Of a stretch of DNA of 64,000 nucleotides, positions 44,911 to 53,197 are shown piece by piece. A model generated the notes under the pieces. That model saw only the letters and a list, made by a program, of their open reading frames with translations, was not told where the DNA came from and ran no database searches. Every line of letters starts with the position of its first letter. The stretch's first letter is position 1. Origin of the DNA: Pseudarthrobacter equi (lineage in GTDB: Bacteria; Actinomycetota; Actinomycetes; Actinomycetales; Micrococcaceae). Location of the stretch: contig NZ_LT629779.1 in NCBI RefSeq assembly GCF_900105535.1, positions 3,658,001 through 3,722,000 on the forward strand. Direction: 5' to 3'. Position numbers and translations under genes: made by a program.

Positions 44911-45399
44911 TTGAACCATCAGGCGACGCTGGAGAAGTCATTTGGATCTGTTTTGAACGGCTTTCACCAGCAACGGTTTTGGAAGCTCATCCTCGTCGCC
45001 ATGTTCATCCCCCTCGCCTTCATTGCGTTTTGGCCGACACCAGTCGACCAACCCATCGACGGACAGATCGCGGATGTTCTCAGCCTTCTGCATCGCCACG
45101 GCTTGCCGCTGTGGTTTGACTACGCATTTATTGAGGCCTTTGCGAACATCCTGCTTTTTTTGCCTTTAGGATTCGTGACCCGTCTCGCTTTTCCGTTCAA
45201 ACGATGGTGGCAAATTGGAGCATTTGGCCTCCTTGTATCCGGTTGTATTGAGCTGGGGCAGCTTCTGTTTCTTCACAACCGTTTTGCAAGTCCGTCAGAC
45301 ATCGTGACTAATACTGCAGGTGCTGTCATGGGAGCTTTGCTGGCCAGCTTGGTTGTCAAGGCAAAGAGGCCCGCCGCCTTCCGGCAACGGGCCTCATGA
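44911..45399 (+). CDS. VanZ-like family membrane protein
   Basis: The 162-residue protein has four to five membrane helices and the VanZ pattern: FANILLFLPLGFVTRLAF, then SGCIELGQLLFLHNRFASPSDIVTNTAGAVMGALL. VanZ-like proteins are linked to glycopeptide (teicoplanin) tolerance or envelope lipids, but most are uncharacterised. The TTG at 44911 follows a stop immediately and lacks a clear SD, so the start is uncertain. It converges on galU, with a hairpin inside its 3' end. Confidence 0.8.
   Translation: MNHQATLEKSFGSVLNGFHQQRFWKLILVAMFIPLAFIAFWPTPVDQPIDGQIADVLSLLHRHGLPLWFDYAFIEAFANILLFLPLGFVTRLAFPFKRWWQIGAFGLLVSGCIELGQLLFLHNRFASPSDIVTNTAGAVMGALLASLVVKAKRPAAFRQRAS
45366..45395. terminator. bidirectional hairpin between VanZ gene and galU
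   Basis: GAGGCCCG pairs with CGGGCCTC around a 14-nt loop, inside the last codons of the VanZ gene and 20 bp from the galU stop. The placement suggests a shared terminator for the convergent pair. Confidence 0.5.
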
Positions 45400-45417
45400 G
45401 ACGTCTGAAATTACCAC

Positions 45418-46308
45418 CTATCCAACAAAGCTTTTTAGCCAGGTCTTAAGATCCTCGCCGAACTCCACTCTCTCGGACGCAAGGGTAATGACGGCTTTGA
45501 GGTAACTCAGCTTGTCCCCGGTATCGAAGCGGCGGCCCTTGAATACCACTCCGTAGACGCCGGAACCTTCGCCCTCACCGGCTGCCAACGTCTGCAGGGC
45601 ATCAGTGAGCTGGATCTCGTTACCGCGCCCCGGCTTGGTGTTCTCAAGGACAGTGAAGACAGACGGATGCAGCACGTAGCGGCCGATCACGGCCAGATTC
45701 GACGGAGCGTCTGCCACGGCGGGCTTCTCTACCAAGCTGTTGACGCGGACGTAGTCTTCGCCCTCAACGGCCGTGACATCCGCGCATCCATAGGCGCTGA
45801 TCTGGGATGGTTCCACTTCGATCAGCGCGATCACGGAGCCGCCTGTCTTTTGCTGCACCTCAATCATGGTGCTCAGCAGGTCCTCCGCCTCGTCAATGAG
45901 GTCGTCACCCAGCAGCACCGCGAAAGGCTCGTTACCTACGTGCTGCTTGCCGCACAGCACCGCATGGCCGAGCCCCTTTGCCTCTCCTTGACGAACGTAG
46001 TGAATTGGACCCAGTTCGGAGGCTGCCTGAATCGATGCAAGCCGGTCCTTGTCCCCCTTCTGTTCAAGAAGGCGCTCCAGGCCCGGCGCGCGGTCGAAGT
46101 GGTCCTCCAAGGCTCGCTTGCTGCGGCCTGTGATCATCAGGACATCGTCGAGCCCGGACTTTATGGCTTCTTCCACGACGTACTGGATGGCTGGACGGTC
46201 AACCACCGGCAACATTTCCTTCGGCATTGCCTTGGTGGCCGGTAGGAAACGAGTTCCCAGTCCAGCTGCAGGAATGACGGCTTTAGTTACGGCTCTCCCC
46301 ATAGTCAT
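45418..46308 (-). CDS. galU: UTP-glucose-1-phosphate uridylyltransferase
   Basis: The 296-residue enzyme makes UDP-glucose from UTP and glucose-1-phosphate, a donor for surface polysaccharides. It carries AVIPAAGLGTRFLPATKAMPKEMLPVVDRP (nucleotide-binding loop), VLLGDDLID (metal-binding Asp), NSLVEKP and the late GRRFDTGDKLSYLKA. The ATG at 46308 has AAGG at 7 nt. Its GC-rich codons resemble the core genome. Its place beside the polysaccharide locus fits a supply role. Confidence 0.95.
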   Translation of the reverse strand: MTMGRAVTKAVIPAAGLGTRFLPATKAMPKEMLPVVDRPAIQYVVEEAIKSGLDDVLMITGRSKRALEDHFDRAPGLERLLEQKGDKDRLASIQAASELGPIHYVRQGEAKGLGHAVLCGKQHVGNEPFAVLLGDDLIDEAEDLLSTMIEVQQKTGGSVIALIEVEPSQISAYGCADVTAVEGEDYVRVNSLVEKPAVADAPSNLAVIGRYVLHPSVFTVLENTKPGRGNEIQLTDALQTLAAGEGEGSGVYGVVFKGRRFDTGDKLSYLKAVITLASERVEFGEDLKTWLKSFVG

Positions 46309-46396
46309 ATCTGAACCTTAACAAATCTCGTAAAGCGACGGGTGGCTGATTTGGATTTTTGGCAGCGACCCCGTAAGCCCGTCATCTTGAGGCCAG

Positions 46397-47179
46397 TCAC
46401 CGGCCCTTAAACGCCGGCTCCCGCTTCTCCTGGAACGCCAGGAAGCCCTCGGCGTAGTCGTCGGTCTTGCAGAGCCGGGCCTGCTCCTGGTTCTCCTCCT
46501 GCATGGACGCCCACAGGCCCAGCCGCTGGTCGCGGATGTGCGCCACCAGCTCCTTGGACGCCACGAACGCGCCCGTGGCCCCGGCAGCCACCCGCGAGAC
46601 GATCGCCCGCGTCGACTCCAGCAAAGAATCAGCCGGCATGGCCCGGCTGAACATCCCCTGCGCCACCGCCTCGGCGCCCGAGATCAGGTCCGCCGTGTAG
46701 ATCAGGTCCAGCGTCCGGTGCATGCCCAGCCGCTCCGTGAAGTACCAGTGCCCGCCCGAATCGAGCGTGGCCCCCAGCTTGGCGAACGGCGAACCGAACT
46801 TCGCGTTCTCCGCCACGTACACCACGTCCGTGGCCAGCAGCAGCCCCAGCCCCACCCCCAGGCAGGCGCCCTGGGCCGCGGCAAACGTCGGCGCCGGGAA
46901 CGCCGCCATCTTCTTCAGCAGCGGCTCCACCAGCCCGCCCAGGTACGCGGCGGCGTCGTCGCTCTCCGGCGTGACCCCGGCAATGTCCCGGCCCGCGCAG
47001 AAGGCGCGGCCCTCTCCCCTGAGCAGCAGCGCCCGCACCTCACCGCGAGAGGCGGCGACAGCAGCGTCGTCGTACGCCTGGGTTAAATCCCGCAGCGCCT
47101 GCTCGTCCAGCGAGTTCAGCTTGTGCGGGGCGTTGAGAACAACCTCGGCGATGCCGTTGCTGATGGAAAGGGAAATCAT
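46397..47179 (-). CDS. paaG: enoyl-CoA hydratase/isomerase, PaaG-like
   Basis: The 260-residue crotonase-fold enzyme has FCAGRDIAGV and AQGACLGVGLGLLLATDVVYV for the oxyanion hole, and a catalytic Asp in LGATLDSGGHW. The glutamate of true hydratases is absent from the first active-site loop, and the Asp position matches PaaG, which isomerises ring-1,2-epoxyphenylacetyl-CoA to the oxepin. As the last gene of the paa operon, 29 bp after paaE, it fits that step. A generic hydratase role (PaaF) is less likely but possible. Confidence 0.75.
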   Translation of the reverse strand: MISLSISNGIAEVVLNAPHKLNSLDEQALRDLTQAYDDAAVAASRGEVRALLLRGEGRAFCAGRDIAGVTPESDDAAAYLGGLVEPLLKKMAAFPAPTFAAAQGACLGVGLGLLLATDVVYVAENAKFGSPFAKLGATLDSGGHWYFTERLGMHRTLDLIYTADLISGAEAVAQGMFSRAMPADSLLESTRAIVSRVAAGATGAFVASKELVAHIRDQRLGLWASMQEENQEQARLCKTDDYAEGFLAFQEKREPAFKGR

Positions 47180-47208
47180 GGAACTCCTCCGTTGAAGCTG
47201 AAAATGAC

Positions 47209-48435
47209 CTACACGTCGAAGTCGACAGTGACTTCCTTGCTGGTGGGGTGGCTCTGGCAGGTCAGCACGTAGCCCTTGTCCAGCTCATCCTGCTCCAGCG
47301 CATAGTTCTCGTCCATGGTCACGGTGCCGGTGACCACCTTGGCCCGGCACGTGCCGCACACTCCCCCGGCACACGCGAACGGCACATCCGGGCGCACCCG
47401 CAGCGCCGCGTTCAGGATCGATTCGCGCGCATGCGTGGGGCTGGCCACGTCACCCTGCAGGCCATCCAGCTTGAACGTGATCTTGTACGTCTCCTGGCTC
47501 TCGTCCACGATCACGGGACGGCCGGCATGCCCCTCCGGGCGGTCCGGCTTGCCGGACGTGAACAGCTCGAACCGGACGTTCTCCGGCTTCACGCCGCGCT
47601 CGGCCAGGGTGTCCCGGCACAGCTGCACCAGCTCGAACGGCCCGCACAGGAACCACTCGTCCACATCGTCCGCGTGGATGGCGGTGCCCAGCAGCTGCTG
47701 CAGCTTCTCGGCATCGATCCTGCCGGACAGCAGCGGCGCGATCCGCTGCTCACGGCTCAGCACGTGGTGGATGGCCAGCCGCTGCGGGTACTTGTCCTTC
47801 AGGTCCGCCAGCTCCTCCAGGAACATCACGTCCATGGCGGCCTTGTTGGCGTAGATCAGGTCGAACCGGGTCTCCGGGTTGGCGGCCAGCAGCGTCCGGG
47901 CGATCGCGATCACCGGGGTGATGCCGGAGCCCGCGGCGATGGCCACGAAGCTGCCCGCCTCCCCCGCCAAATCTTCCGGGTGGTTCATGGAGTTCATGAC
48001 ATTCTGCTCAACAGCCTGGCCGTCGCGGCCGTGCTTGGACACGAACGCGCCCATGGGGCTCATCACGTCCAGCTCGTGGCCGGCCTTCAGCTCGGCGTTG
48101 GCCCACGTGGAGAACAGCCCGCCCAGGTCCTTTTTCACGGCCACGCGGATCTCACTGCTGCCGTCCTCGAAGCTGCGCGGCTCCGCGCAGATGGAGTAGC
48201 TGCGGCGCACCTCGTGCGGCTCGCCGCCGGCGTCCGGCAGGGTGGTGCGCAGCGCCACGTACTGGCCGGGCAGGTAGTCGAACTGGCCGGTAAGCTCTTT
48301 TGGTACCGCGAAGGACACCTCGATGGCATCGTCGGTGAGCCGGCGCACCTCCTTCACCGCAAGGGTGTGGAAGGACGGACGACGGCGGCCGGTGGCCTGC
48401 GCCTCCTCGGCGGCGGTCTGGCGGACAACAGTCAT
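47209..48435 (-). CDS. paaE: phenylacetyl-CoA epoxidase reductase subunit PaaE
   Basis: The 408-residue reductase has an FAD/NAD(P)H-binding ferredoxin-reductase module, with RRSYSICAEP for FAD and IAAGSGITPVIAIARTLL for the pyridine nucleotide. A C-terminal plant-type [2Fe-2S] domain has Cys355, Cys360, Cys363 and Cys393. It passes electrons from NAD(P)H to the PaaA diiron centre. All ligands are present. It follows paaD by 9 bp. Confidence 0.95.
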   Translation of the reverse strand: MTVVRQTAAEEAQATGRRRPSFHTLAVKEVRRLTDDAIEVSFAVPKELTGQFDYLPGQYVALRTTLPDAGGEPHEVRRSYSICAEPRSFEDGSSEIRVAVKKDLGGLFSTWANAELKAGHELDVMSPMGAFVSKHGRDGQAVEQNVMNSMNHPEDLAGEAGSFVAIAAGSGITPVIAIARTLLAANPETRFDLIYANKAAMDVMFLEELADLKDKYPQRLAIHHVLSREQRIAPLLSGRIDAEKLQQLLGTAIHADDVDEWFLCGPFELVQLCRDTLAERGVKPENVRFELFTSGKPDRPEGHAGRPVIVDESQETYKITFKLDGLQGDVASPTHARESILNAALRVRPDVPFACAGGVCGTCRAKVVTGTVTMDENYALEQDELDKGYVLTCQSHPTSKEVTVDFDV

Positions 48436-48444
48436 GGCGGTTCC

Positions 48445-48972
48445 TTAGAGGACTTTGAAGTAGTCGAACGGTTCCTTGCAGTCCTGGCACACATACAGGG
48501 CCTTGCAGGACGTGGAACCGAAGCGGGTGAGTTCCTTGGTATGCAGGCTGGAGCACTGCGGGCACTTCACGGCCATCTGCAGCCGGATGGGGCCGGCATG
48601 CCTTGCCGCGTCGCTCCTGCCGGTGGGCGGGGCGATGCCGTACTCCCGCAGCTTCGCCTTGCCGGCCTCGGTCATCCAGTCAGTGGTCCAGGCCGGGGCG
48701 AGGACCAGGTCCACGGTGACGTCCGCGATGCCCTCTTTGGCGAACGCGGTCTTCACGTCGTCCCGGATGGCGTCCATGGCCGGGCAGCCCGAGTACGTGG
48801 GCGTGATGGTGACGGTGGTGCGGCCACCGGCAACCTGCACATCCCGCAGGATGCCCAGGTCCTCGATGGTGAGCACGGGGATCTCCGGATCGCACACCGT
48901 GGCGGCGATGTCCCACGCCTTTTGGCGCGGGGTCATGGTCCGGGTCTCGAAGTCCGAAATGTACACGGTCAC
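48445..48972 (-). CDS. paaD: phenylacetyl-CoA epoxidase subunit PaaD
   Basis: The 175-residue protein has a DUF59/MIP18-like domain (about 15-105; DPEIPVLTIEDLGIL and TPTYSGCPAMDAI). A C-terminal Cys cluster follows (Cys137, 140, 156, 162, 165), probably a zinc or Fe-S site. PaaD is needed for epoxidase activity and is thought to help Fe-S assembly of PaaE. The GTG start overlaps the paaC stop as GTGA. Confidence 0.9.
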   Translation of the reverse strand: MTVYISDFETRTMTPRQKAWDIAATVCDPEIPVLTIEDLGILRDVQVAGGRTTVTITPTYSGCPAMDAIRDDVKTAFAKEGIADVTVDLVLAPAWTTDWMTEAGKAKLREYGIAPPTGRSDAARHAGPIRLQMAVKCPQCSSLHTKELTRFGSTSCKALYVCQDCKEPFDYFKVL

Positions 48973-49907
48973 CAGCTCGCCCCGGGATGCTCCCGCGCCA
49001 GGACCTGCATCTCCGCGAGGAGGTAGCCCAGGTGCTCCGAGTGCAGGCCCTCACGGCCGCCGCCGGGGGCCGCCGGAACGTCCGGCACCTCCAGCTCGGC
49101 TTCTTGGAGGACCTCGCCGGTGAGGCGGTCAAAGTCTTCCCTGAGCGAGGAAGGCGCGACGGCGGCACCCGCCTCGGCGAGGCTGGCCGTCAGATGATCG
49201 TCGCGGAACAGTTCGGCAACGAACGGCCACATGGTGCGGAGGCCGTGGATCATCCTCGTGCGGGATTCCTCGGTGCCGCCGGCCAGGCGCAGCACCCACT
49301 GGGCGCTGTGGTCCCGGTGGTAATCCACTTCCTTGACGGCCTTGGCGGCGATGGCTGCCAGGGTGGCGTCCGTGGATTCGGTGAGGCGGCGGTACAGCTC
49401 GAACTGGTAGTAGCTCACCACGAACTGCCGGGCGATGGTGGCCGCGAAGTCCCCGTTGGGCTGCTCAAACAGCTGCACTGAGCGGAACTCGTGCTCGCGG
49501 CGGAAGTACGCCAGGTCATCCTCGGACCGCGGCGTGCCGTCCTCCTTGGGGATGCCGGCACCGGCGTAGGTGAGGAAGCTGCGGGCGTGGCCCAGCTGGT
49601 CCAGGGCGATGTTACCCAGGGCGATGTCCTCTTCGAGCTCCGGGGCGCGGGAGATCCAGTGGCCCAGGCGCTGCGCCAGGATCAGGGCGTCGTCACCGAT
49701 GCGCAGGGCGTACTCCGCCACGTCCTCGGTGGGCTTGGCCAGGCCGGTCTTGACCTCGAGGGCGATGTCCTCCGGGCGGAGGGCGTTGCCAGGGGTGATC
49801 CGGGTGGCGGAGGCGTTACTTTCACCACCGACCATTGGCGCGGCTACGCCGGTGGAGATGTCGCCGTGACCCGTGGTGGTTTCGCTGTTCGTTGGGGGCG
49901 TGCTCAC
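48969..49907 (-). CDS. paaC: phenylacetyl-CoA epoxidase structural subunit PaaC
   Basis: From GTG 49907 (GTGA overlap with paaB) the product is 312 residues. About 45 residues of Ser/Thr-rich extension precede the ferritin-like helical domain: EYALRIGDDALILAQRLGHWI, LALGNIALDQLGHARSFL and VKEVDYHRDHSAQWVLRLAGG. PaaC pairs with PaaA as the non-catalytic partner of the epoxidase. The longer open frame to 50498 shadows paaB and is not coding. Confidence 0.95.
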   Translation of the reverse strand: MSTPPTNSETTTGHGDISTGVAAPMVGGESNASATRITPGNALRPEDIALEVKTGLAKPTEDVAEYALRIGDDALILAQRLGHWISRAPELEEDIALGNIALDQLGHARSFLTYAGAGIPKEDGTPRSEDDLAYFRREHEFRSVQLFEQPNGDFAATIARQFVVSYYQFELYRRLTESTDATLAAIAAKAVKEVDYHRDHSAQWVLRLAGGTEESRTRMIHGLRTMWPFVAELFRDDHLTASLAEAGAAVAPSSLREDFDRLTGEVLQEAELEVPDVPAAPGGGREGLHSEHLGYLLAEMQVLAREHPGASW

Positions 49908-50284
49908 AGGTGCTTTACCCCTTCGCTCTTGGTGTAGTACGTGGCGTGCCGGTAGTCCTTGCCCTGCGGGGACTCGAAGAACGAGCCCTTGGAATCGGGA
50001 TCGCTGGCCGCGATGGCGTCGGCCGGGACAACCCAGATGGAGACGCCCTCGTTGCGGCGGGTGTAGAGGTCGCGGGCGTTGCGGAGGGCCATCGCGGCGT
50101 CCGGGGCGTGCAGGGACCCGGCGTGCACGTGGCTCAGGCCGCGGCTGGACCGGACGAAGACCTCCCAGAGGCCCCAGGCGGAGCGGTCGTGGTGCTCCTG
50201 TGGTGCAGTGCTGACTTTGGGGGCTTCGCGGTTGATTTCTGCTGCGCCGCTTGCGGGGGCTTCCGGGTTGCCGTGGGGGCTCAT
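49904..50284 (-). CDS. paaB: phenylacetyl-CoA epoxidase subunit PaaB
   Basis: The 126-residue protein contains [31 protein letters not shown] and [21 protein letters not shown], diagnostic of PaaB. It bridges PaaAC dimers in the complex. An N-terminal extension of about 30 residues precedes the domain. It overlaps paaA by ATGA and paaC by GTGA. Confidence 0.95.
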   Translation of the reverse strand: MSPHGNPEAPASGAAEINREAPKVSTAPQEHHDRSAWGLWEVFVRSSRGLSHVHAGSLHAPDAAMALRNARDLYTRRNEGVSIWVVPADAIAASDPDSKGSFFESPQGKDYRHATYYTKSEGVKHL

Positions 50285-51300
50285 GCTGCGTATTCCTTCT
50301 GCATCTTTGCTGACTGTTTTGCTGCGTAAGCCGCCGCTGCTTCCCTAACCCAGGCGCCGTCGTCGTGCGCTTGACGCCTGCGTTCCAAACGCTGGGCGTT
50401 GCAGGGACCGCGGCCGGCGAGCACTTCCTGGAACTCGTGCCAGTCCAGCGGGCCGTGCTCCCACTTCTTGGTGTCCTCGTTGTAGCGGACCTGGTCATCG
50501 GGGAGGGTGAGGCCCAGGACCCGGACCTGCTCCACCATCATGCCCACGAAGCGGCTGCGGAGCTCGTCATTGCTGAACCGCTTGATGTTCCAGGCCATGG
50601 ACTGCTTGGAGTTGGGCGAATCGTCATCCGGCGGTCCGAACATCATCAGCGCCGGGGCGTACCAGCGGTTCACGGCATCCTGCGCCATCTGCTTCTGCGC
50701 TGCCGTTCCGTTGGAGAGCTCCAGGAGGATCTCGAAGCCCTGGCGCTGGTGGAAGGATTCTTCCTTGCAGACGCGCACCATGGCGCGGCCGTAGGGGCCG
50801 TAGGAGGCGCGGCACAGCGGGACCTGATTGCAGATGGCTGCGCCGTCCACCAGCCAGCCGATGGCGCCCATGTCCGCCCAGGTGCGGGCGGGGTAGTTGA
50901 AGATGCTGGAGTAGCGGGCCTTGCCGGCGATGAGGTCGTCCATCATCTTGTCGCGGCTCTGGCCGAGGGTTTCGGCGGCGCTGTAGAGGTAGAGCCCATG
51001 GCCGGCCTCGTCCTGGACCTTGGCCATGAGGATGGACTTGCGCTTCAGGCTGGGGGCACGGGAGATCCAGTTGGCCTCGGGCTGCATGCCGATGATCTCC
51101 GAGTGGGCGTGCTGGGATACCTGGCGCAGCAGCGTCTTGCGGTAGGCGGCCGGCATCCAGTCCTTGGGCTCAATGCGTGAATCTTCGGCGATGACGCGGT
51201 CGAAGTGGGCCTGGCCGGCTGCGTCCGCTTCTTGCTGGGCCGCCTGGGCCTGTTCGGTTGCGGGCTCAGCGGGCACTGACTGCAGGTTCTGCGCTGCCAT
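50281..51300 (-). CDS. paaA: phenylacetyl-CoA epoxidase catalytic subunit PaaA
   Basis: The 339-residue diiron oxygenase subunit contains [36 protein letters not shown] and [19 protein letters not shown], supplying the Glu/His ligands. It epoxidises the ring of phenylacetyl-CoA using O2 and electrons from PaaE. An Ala/Gln-rich N-terminus of about 30 residues precedes the domain. First gene of paaABCDE-G, with a PaaR-type operator about 45 bp upstream. Confidence 0.95.
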   Translation of the reverse strand: MAAQNLQSVPAEPATEQAQAAQQEADAAGQAHFDRVIAEDSRIEPKDWMPAAYRKTLLRQVSQHAHSEIIGMQPEANWISRAPSLKRKSILMAKVQDEAGHGLYLYSAAETLGQSRDKMMDDLIAGKARYSSIFNYPARTWADMGAIGWLVDGAAICNQVPLCRASYGPYGRAMVRVCKEESFHQRQGFEILLELSNGTAAQKQMAQDAVNRWYAPALMMFGPPDDDSPNSKQSMAWNIKRFSNDELRSRFVGMMVEQVRVLGLTLPDDQVRYNEDTKKWEHGPLDWHEFQEVLAGRGPCNAQRLERRRQAHDDGAWVREAAAAYAAKQSAKMQKEYAA

Positions 51301-51341
51301 GGTTGCTCCTATGCAATGACCTTCCGGGACGGCGCGGATTT

Positions 51342-51363
51342 ATTTACCGACCGTTCGTTCAGG
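51342..51363. promoter_or_regulatory. PaaR-type (TetR family) operator upstream of paaA
   Basis: ACCGACCGTTCGTTC lies within an imperfect palindrome about 45 bp before the paaA start. By memory it matches the actinobacterial PaaR consensus (ACCG-NN-CG-NN-CGGT core with outer A/T arms) except for a few positions. PaaR represses paa genes until phenylacetyl-CoA binds it. No paaR gene is in the window. Confidence 0.6.
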
Positions 51364-51399
51364 ATATGCGGAAGCGTTTGGGGCCGTCAAGCGTGCCAC

Positions 51400-51527
51400 C
51401 CCTTTTCGACGCGCGCTCACTCGTGGCGGCTCCCCCTTCGACGCGCGCTCACTTGTGGCGGCTCTCGCTACAACGCGCGCTCACTTGTGGCGGCTATCCC
51501 TCCAACGCCCGCTCACTCGTGGCGGCT
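51400..51527 (+). repeat. four tandem 32-bp repeats
   Basis: Four contiguous units of exactly 32 bp each end in GCTCACTTGTGGCGGCT or a one- or two-base variant and usually contain TCGACGCGC. They lie between paaA and rpoN, within a 389-bp gap that contains no gene except this repeat, its inverted copies and the paa operator. Confidence 0.85.
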
Positions 51528-51620
51528 CCCCCAACTGGGTAGCAGTAGATGTCGTTTTGGGGGCTCGGCGTAACGCTGCAGTAACGGCCGTCGTGGCAAA
51601 TGGAGACCAACCAACCTGAA

Positions 51621-51677
51621 ACCAGTGAGCGCGCGTCCCCTGGGAAGACACCGCAAGTGAGCGCGCGTTTGAGGGGG
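51621..51677 (-). repeat. two inverted copies of the 32-bp repeat just before rpoN
   Basis: CAGTGAGCGCGCGTCCCC (51624-51641) and GCAAGTGAGCGCGCGTTTGA (51653-51672) are inverted relatives of the upstream unit. They end 13 bp before the rpoN start, so they lie in its leader or promoter region. Transcribed together with the forward units they could form long stem-loops. Confidence 0.6.
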
Positions 51678-51689
51678 TACTGAAGGGCC

Positions 51690-52982
51690 ATGGCGAGCGG
51701 AGTGGCGGGTCAGAGCCTGCAACTGCAGACCGTGCTGCACGCTGAACTTCGTGCGCTGCCCGGCCTTCTAAACGCCATGGGCATGCTGGCCCTGACCCAC
51801 GACGAGGTCACGCAGGCCACAGAACGCGCGCTCGCCGAGAACCCCGTCCTGGAGCGGGCCGAGGGCCACCCGTGCCCCGGCTGCGGCCGGCACGTCGCCT
51901 CCGGAACCTGCCCCCGCTGTACGGGGCGGGCCACCGCTGCCCAGTTCCCCGGCGGCATGGAACCGGCCTATGACCCCTTCGCGACGCTCGAAGCCGACGC
52001 CGGAACGGAAGTCCGGTCCGACTGCCGTCACGCGCTCACCCTGGTCATCGCGCACCTGACCCCACGCGGGCTCCTCGACGCCGGACCGGAAGCGATCGCC
52101 GCAGCTGAAAACCTGGAGCCCGGGCACGTCCACGAAGCCGTCCGCGCCATCAAGGCCGTGGGCCCGCCCGGCATCGCCGCCACCAGCATCACCAATTTAC
52201 TGGCCGCCCAGGCTGACGCGCTCGCGGAGCAGGGCCACGTCCCGCACTGGCTCCCCCGCCTGGTTCGCGGGCACCTCGGCGACCTGGCCGCGGGAAGCAC
52301 CGACGTCGTCGTCCGCGCCATGGGACTGACCGAGGCCCAGGTCCGGGAAGGCCTGGCGCTCATCAAGGACCGGCTGAAGCCGTTCGTTTCCGCGGAAACT
52401 GCGTCCGTTGCAGGAGCGGCTCCAACCGCGGACGTGTTCCTGTACCGCAGGCCCGACGGATCGCTGGAGGTGGAGGTGCCGGCGAGCGCCTGGTTCGGGC
52501 TGCAGGTGGCGGACCTCTCCGCCGGCCTGCGCGGGGCGTCAGGCACCACCGAGGCGGCGCAATGGCTCACAGAGCATGAACTTGCGGCGCAGCGGCTCCT
52601 CTACCAGATCGACCGCCGCGCCGGCGCCCTCCTCCGCATCACCGAATGCGCGGTGATGCACCAGAAGGACTTCCTGGACCGCGGCACCGGGCACCACAAA
52701 CCCCTGACGCGGACCGCCGTCGCGCAGGAACTCGGGCTGCACCCGTCCACGGTGAGCCGGGCGGTCAGCGGCAAGCGGCTCCGGCTGCCCACCGGCTCCG
52801 TCACGGACCTCGCCTGCATGTTCGGCAAGGGCCTGGCTGCGCGGGCTGCCTTGCGGGAATCAATCACGACGGCGGGTCCCGCCTCGGACGAGCAGCTCCG
52901 GGAGATGCTGGCGCGCGGCGGGTTCAGCGTCGCCCGGCGGACCGTGAACAAGTACCGTCACACGCTGCAGCAGGGCGCCTGA
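51690..52982 (+). CDS. rpoN: RNA polymerase sigma-54 factor (RpoN)
   Basis: The 430-residue protein follows the sigma-54 plan. Region I (about 8-56, Leu/Gln-rich, ending AENPVLE) is the activator-responsive part. A core-binding region spans about 95-285 and includes LVIAHLTPRGLLD and AVGPPGIAATSI. The DNA-binding region has an HTH (TAVAQELGLHPSTVSRAVSGK, about 348-368) and the RpoN box ARRTVNKYR at 415-423 (canonical ARRTVAKYR). Unusually, a four-Cys zinc-ribbon motif, CPGCG...CPRC (Cys62, 65, 74, 77), sits just after region I. The adjacent sigma-54 promoter and AAA+ activator show it is functional. Sigma-54 is generally absent from Actinobacteria, so horizontal gain is likely. Confidence 0.95.
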   Translation: MASGVAGQSLQLQTVLHAELRALPGLLNAMGMLALTHDEVTQATERALAENPVLERAEGHPCPGCGRHVASGTCPRCTGRATAAQFPGGMEPAYDPFATLEADAGTEVRSDCRHALTLVIAHLTPRGLLDAGPEAIAAAENLEPGHVHEAVRAIKAVGPPGIAATSITNLLAAQADALAEQGHVPHWLPRLVRGHLGDLAAGSTDVVVRAMGLTEAQVREGLALIKDRLKPFVSAETASVAGAAPTADVFLYRRPDGSLEVEVPASAWFGLQVADLSAGLRGASGTTEAAQWLTEHELAAQRLLYQIDRRAGALLRITECAVMHQKDFLDRGTGHHKPLTRTAVAQELGLHPSTVSRAVSGKRLRLPTGSVTDLACMFGKGLAARAALRESITTAGPASDEQLREMLARGGFSVARRTVNKYRHTLQQGA

Positions 52983-53106
52983 GCGCAACTTCGCTGCACC
53001 AGCCCCACGCGAATCTATTTTCGCCGCGGCGAACCCCCGTTCGGCCCCGCGCTTGTCAGCGCCCGGAAACCCGGCCCCGGAGACCGCAACCCAAGCCCCC
53101 AAAGGG

Positions 53107-53123
53107 TTGGCACGAATTGTGCA
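53107..53123 (+). promoter_or_regulatory. sigma-54 -24/-12 promoter
   Basis: TTGGCACGAATTGTGCA matches the consensus YTGGCACG-N4-TTGCW with one mismatch (GTGC for TTGC) and the exact GG-to-GC distance of 12 bp. It is 75 bp upstream of the first cluster gene and in the correct orientation. Confidence 0.9.
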
Positions 53124-53197
53124 GTAAGAGGGTATGCGGTGTTCCGCGGTGGCGCCTCCAACGGCGGCGCCTGCAAGACTCCGGAAAGGAAATACTC

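Noticed and set aside
48969..50498. PaaC with a 197-residue N-terminal extension
   Set aside because: The extension is the out-of-frame shadow of paaB; GTG 49907 gives the normal family length and a GTGA overlap.
51400..51527. CRISPR array
   Set aside because: The repeats are contiguous with a 32-bp period and no unique spacers, and no cas genes are present.
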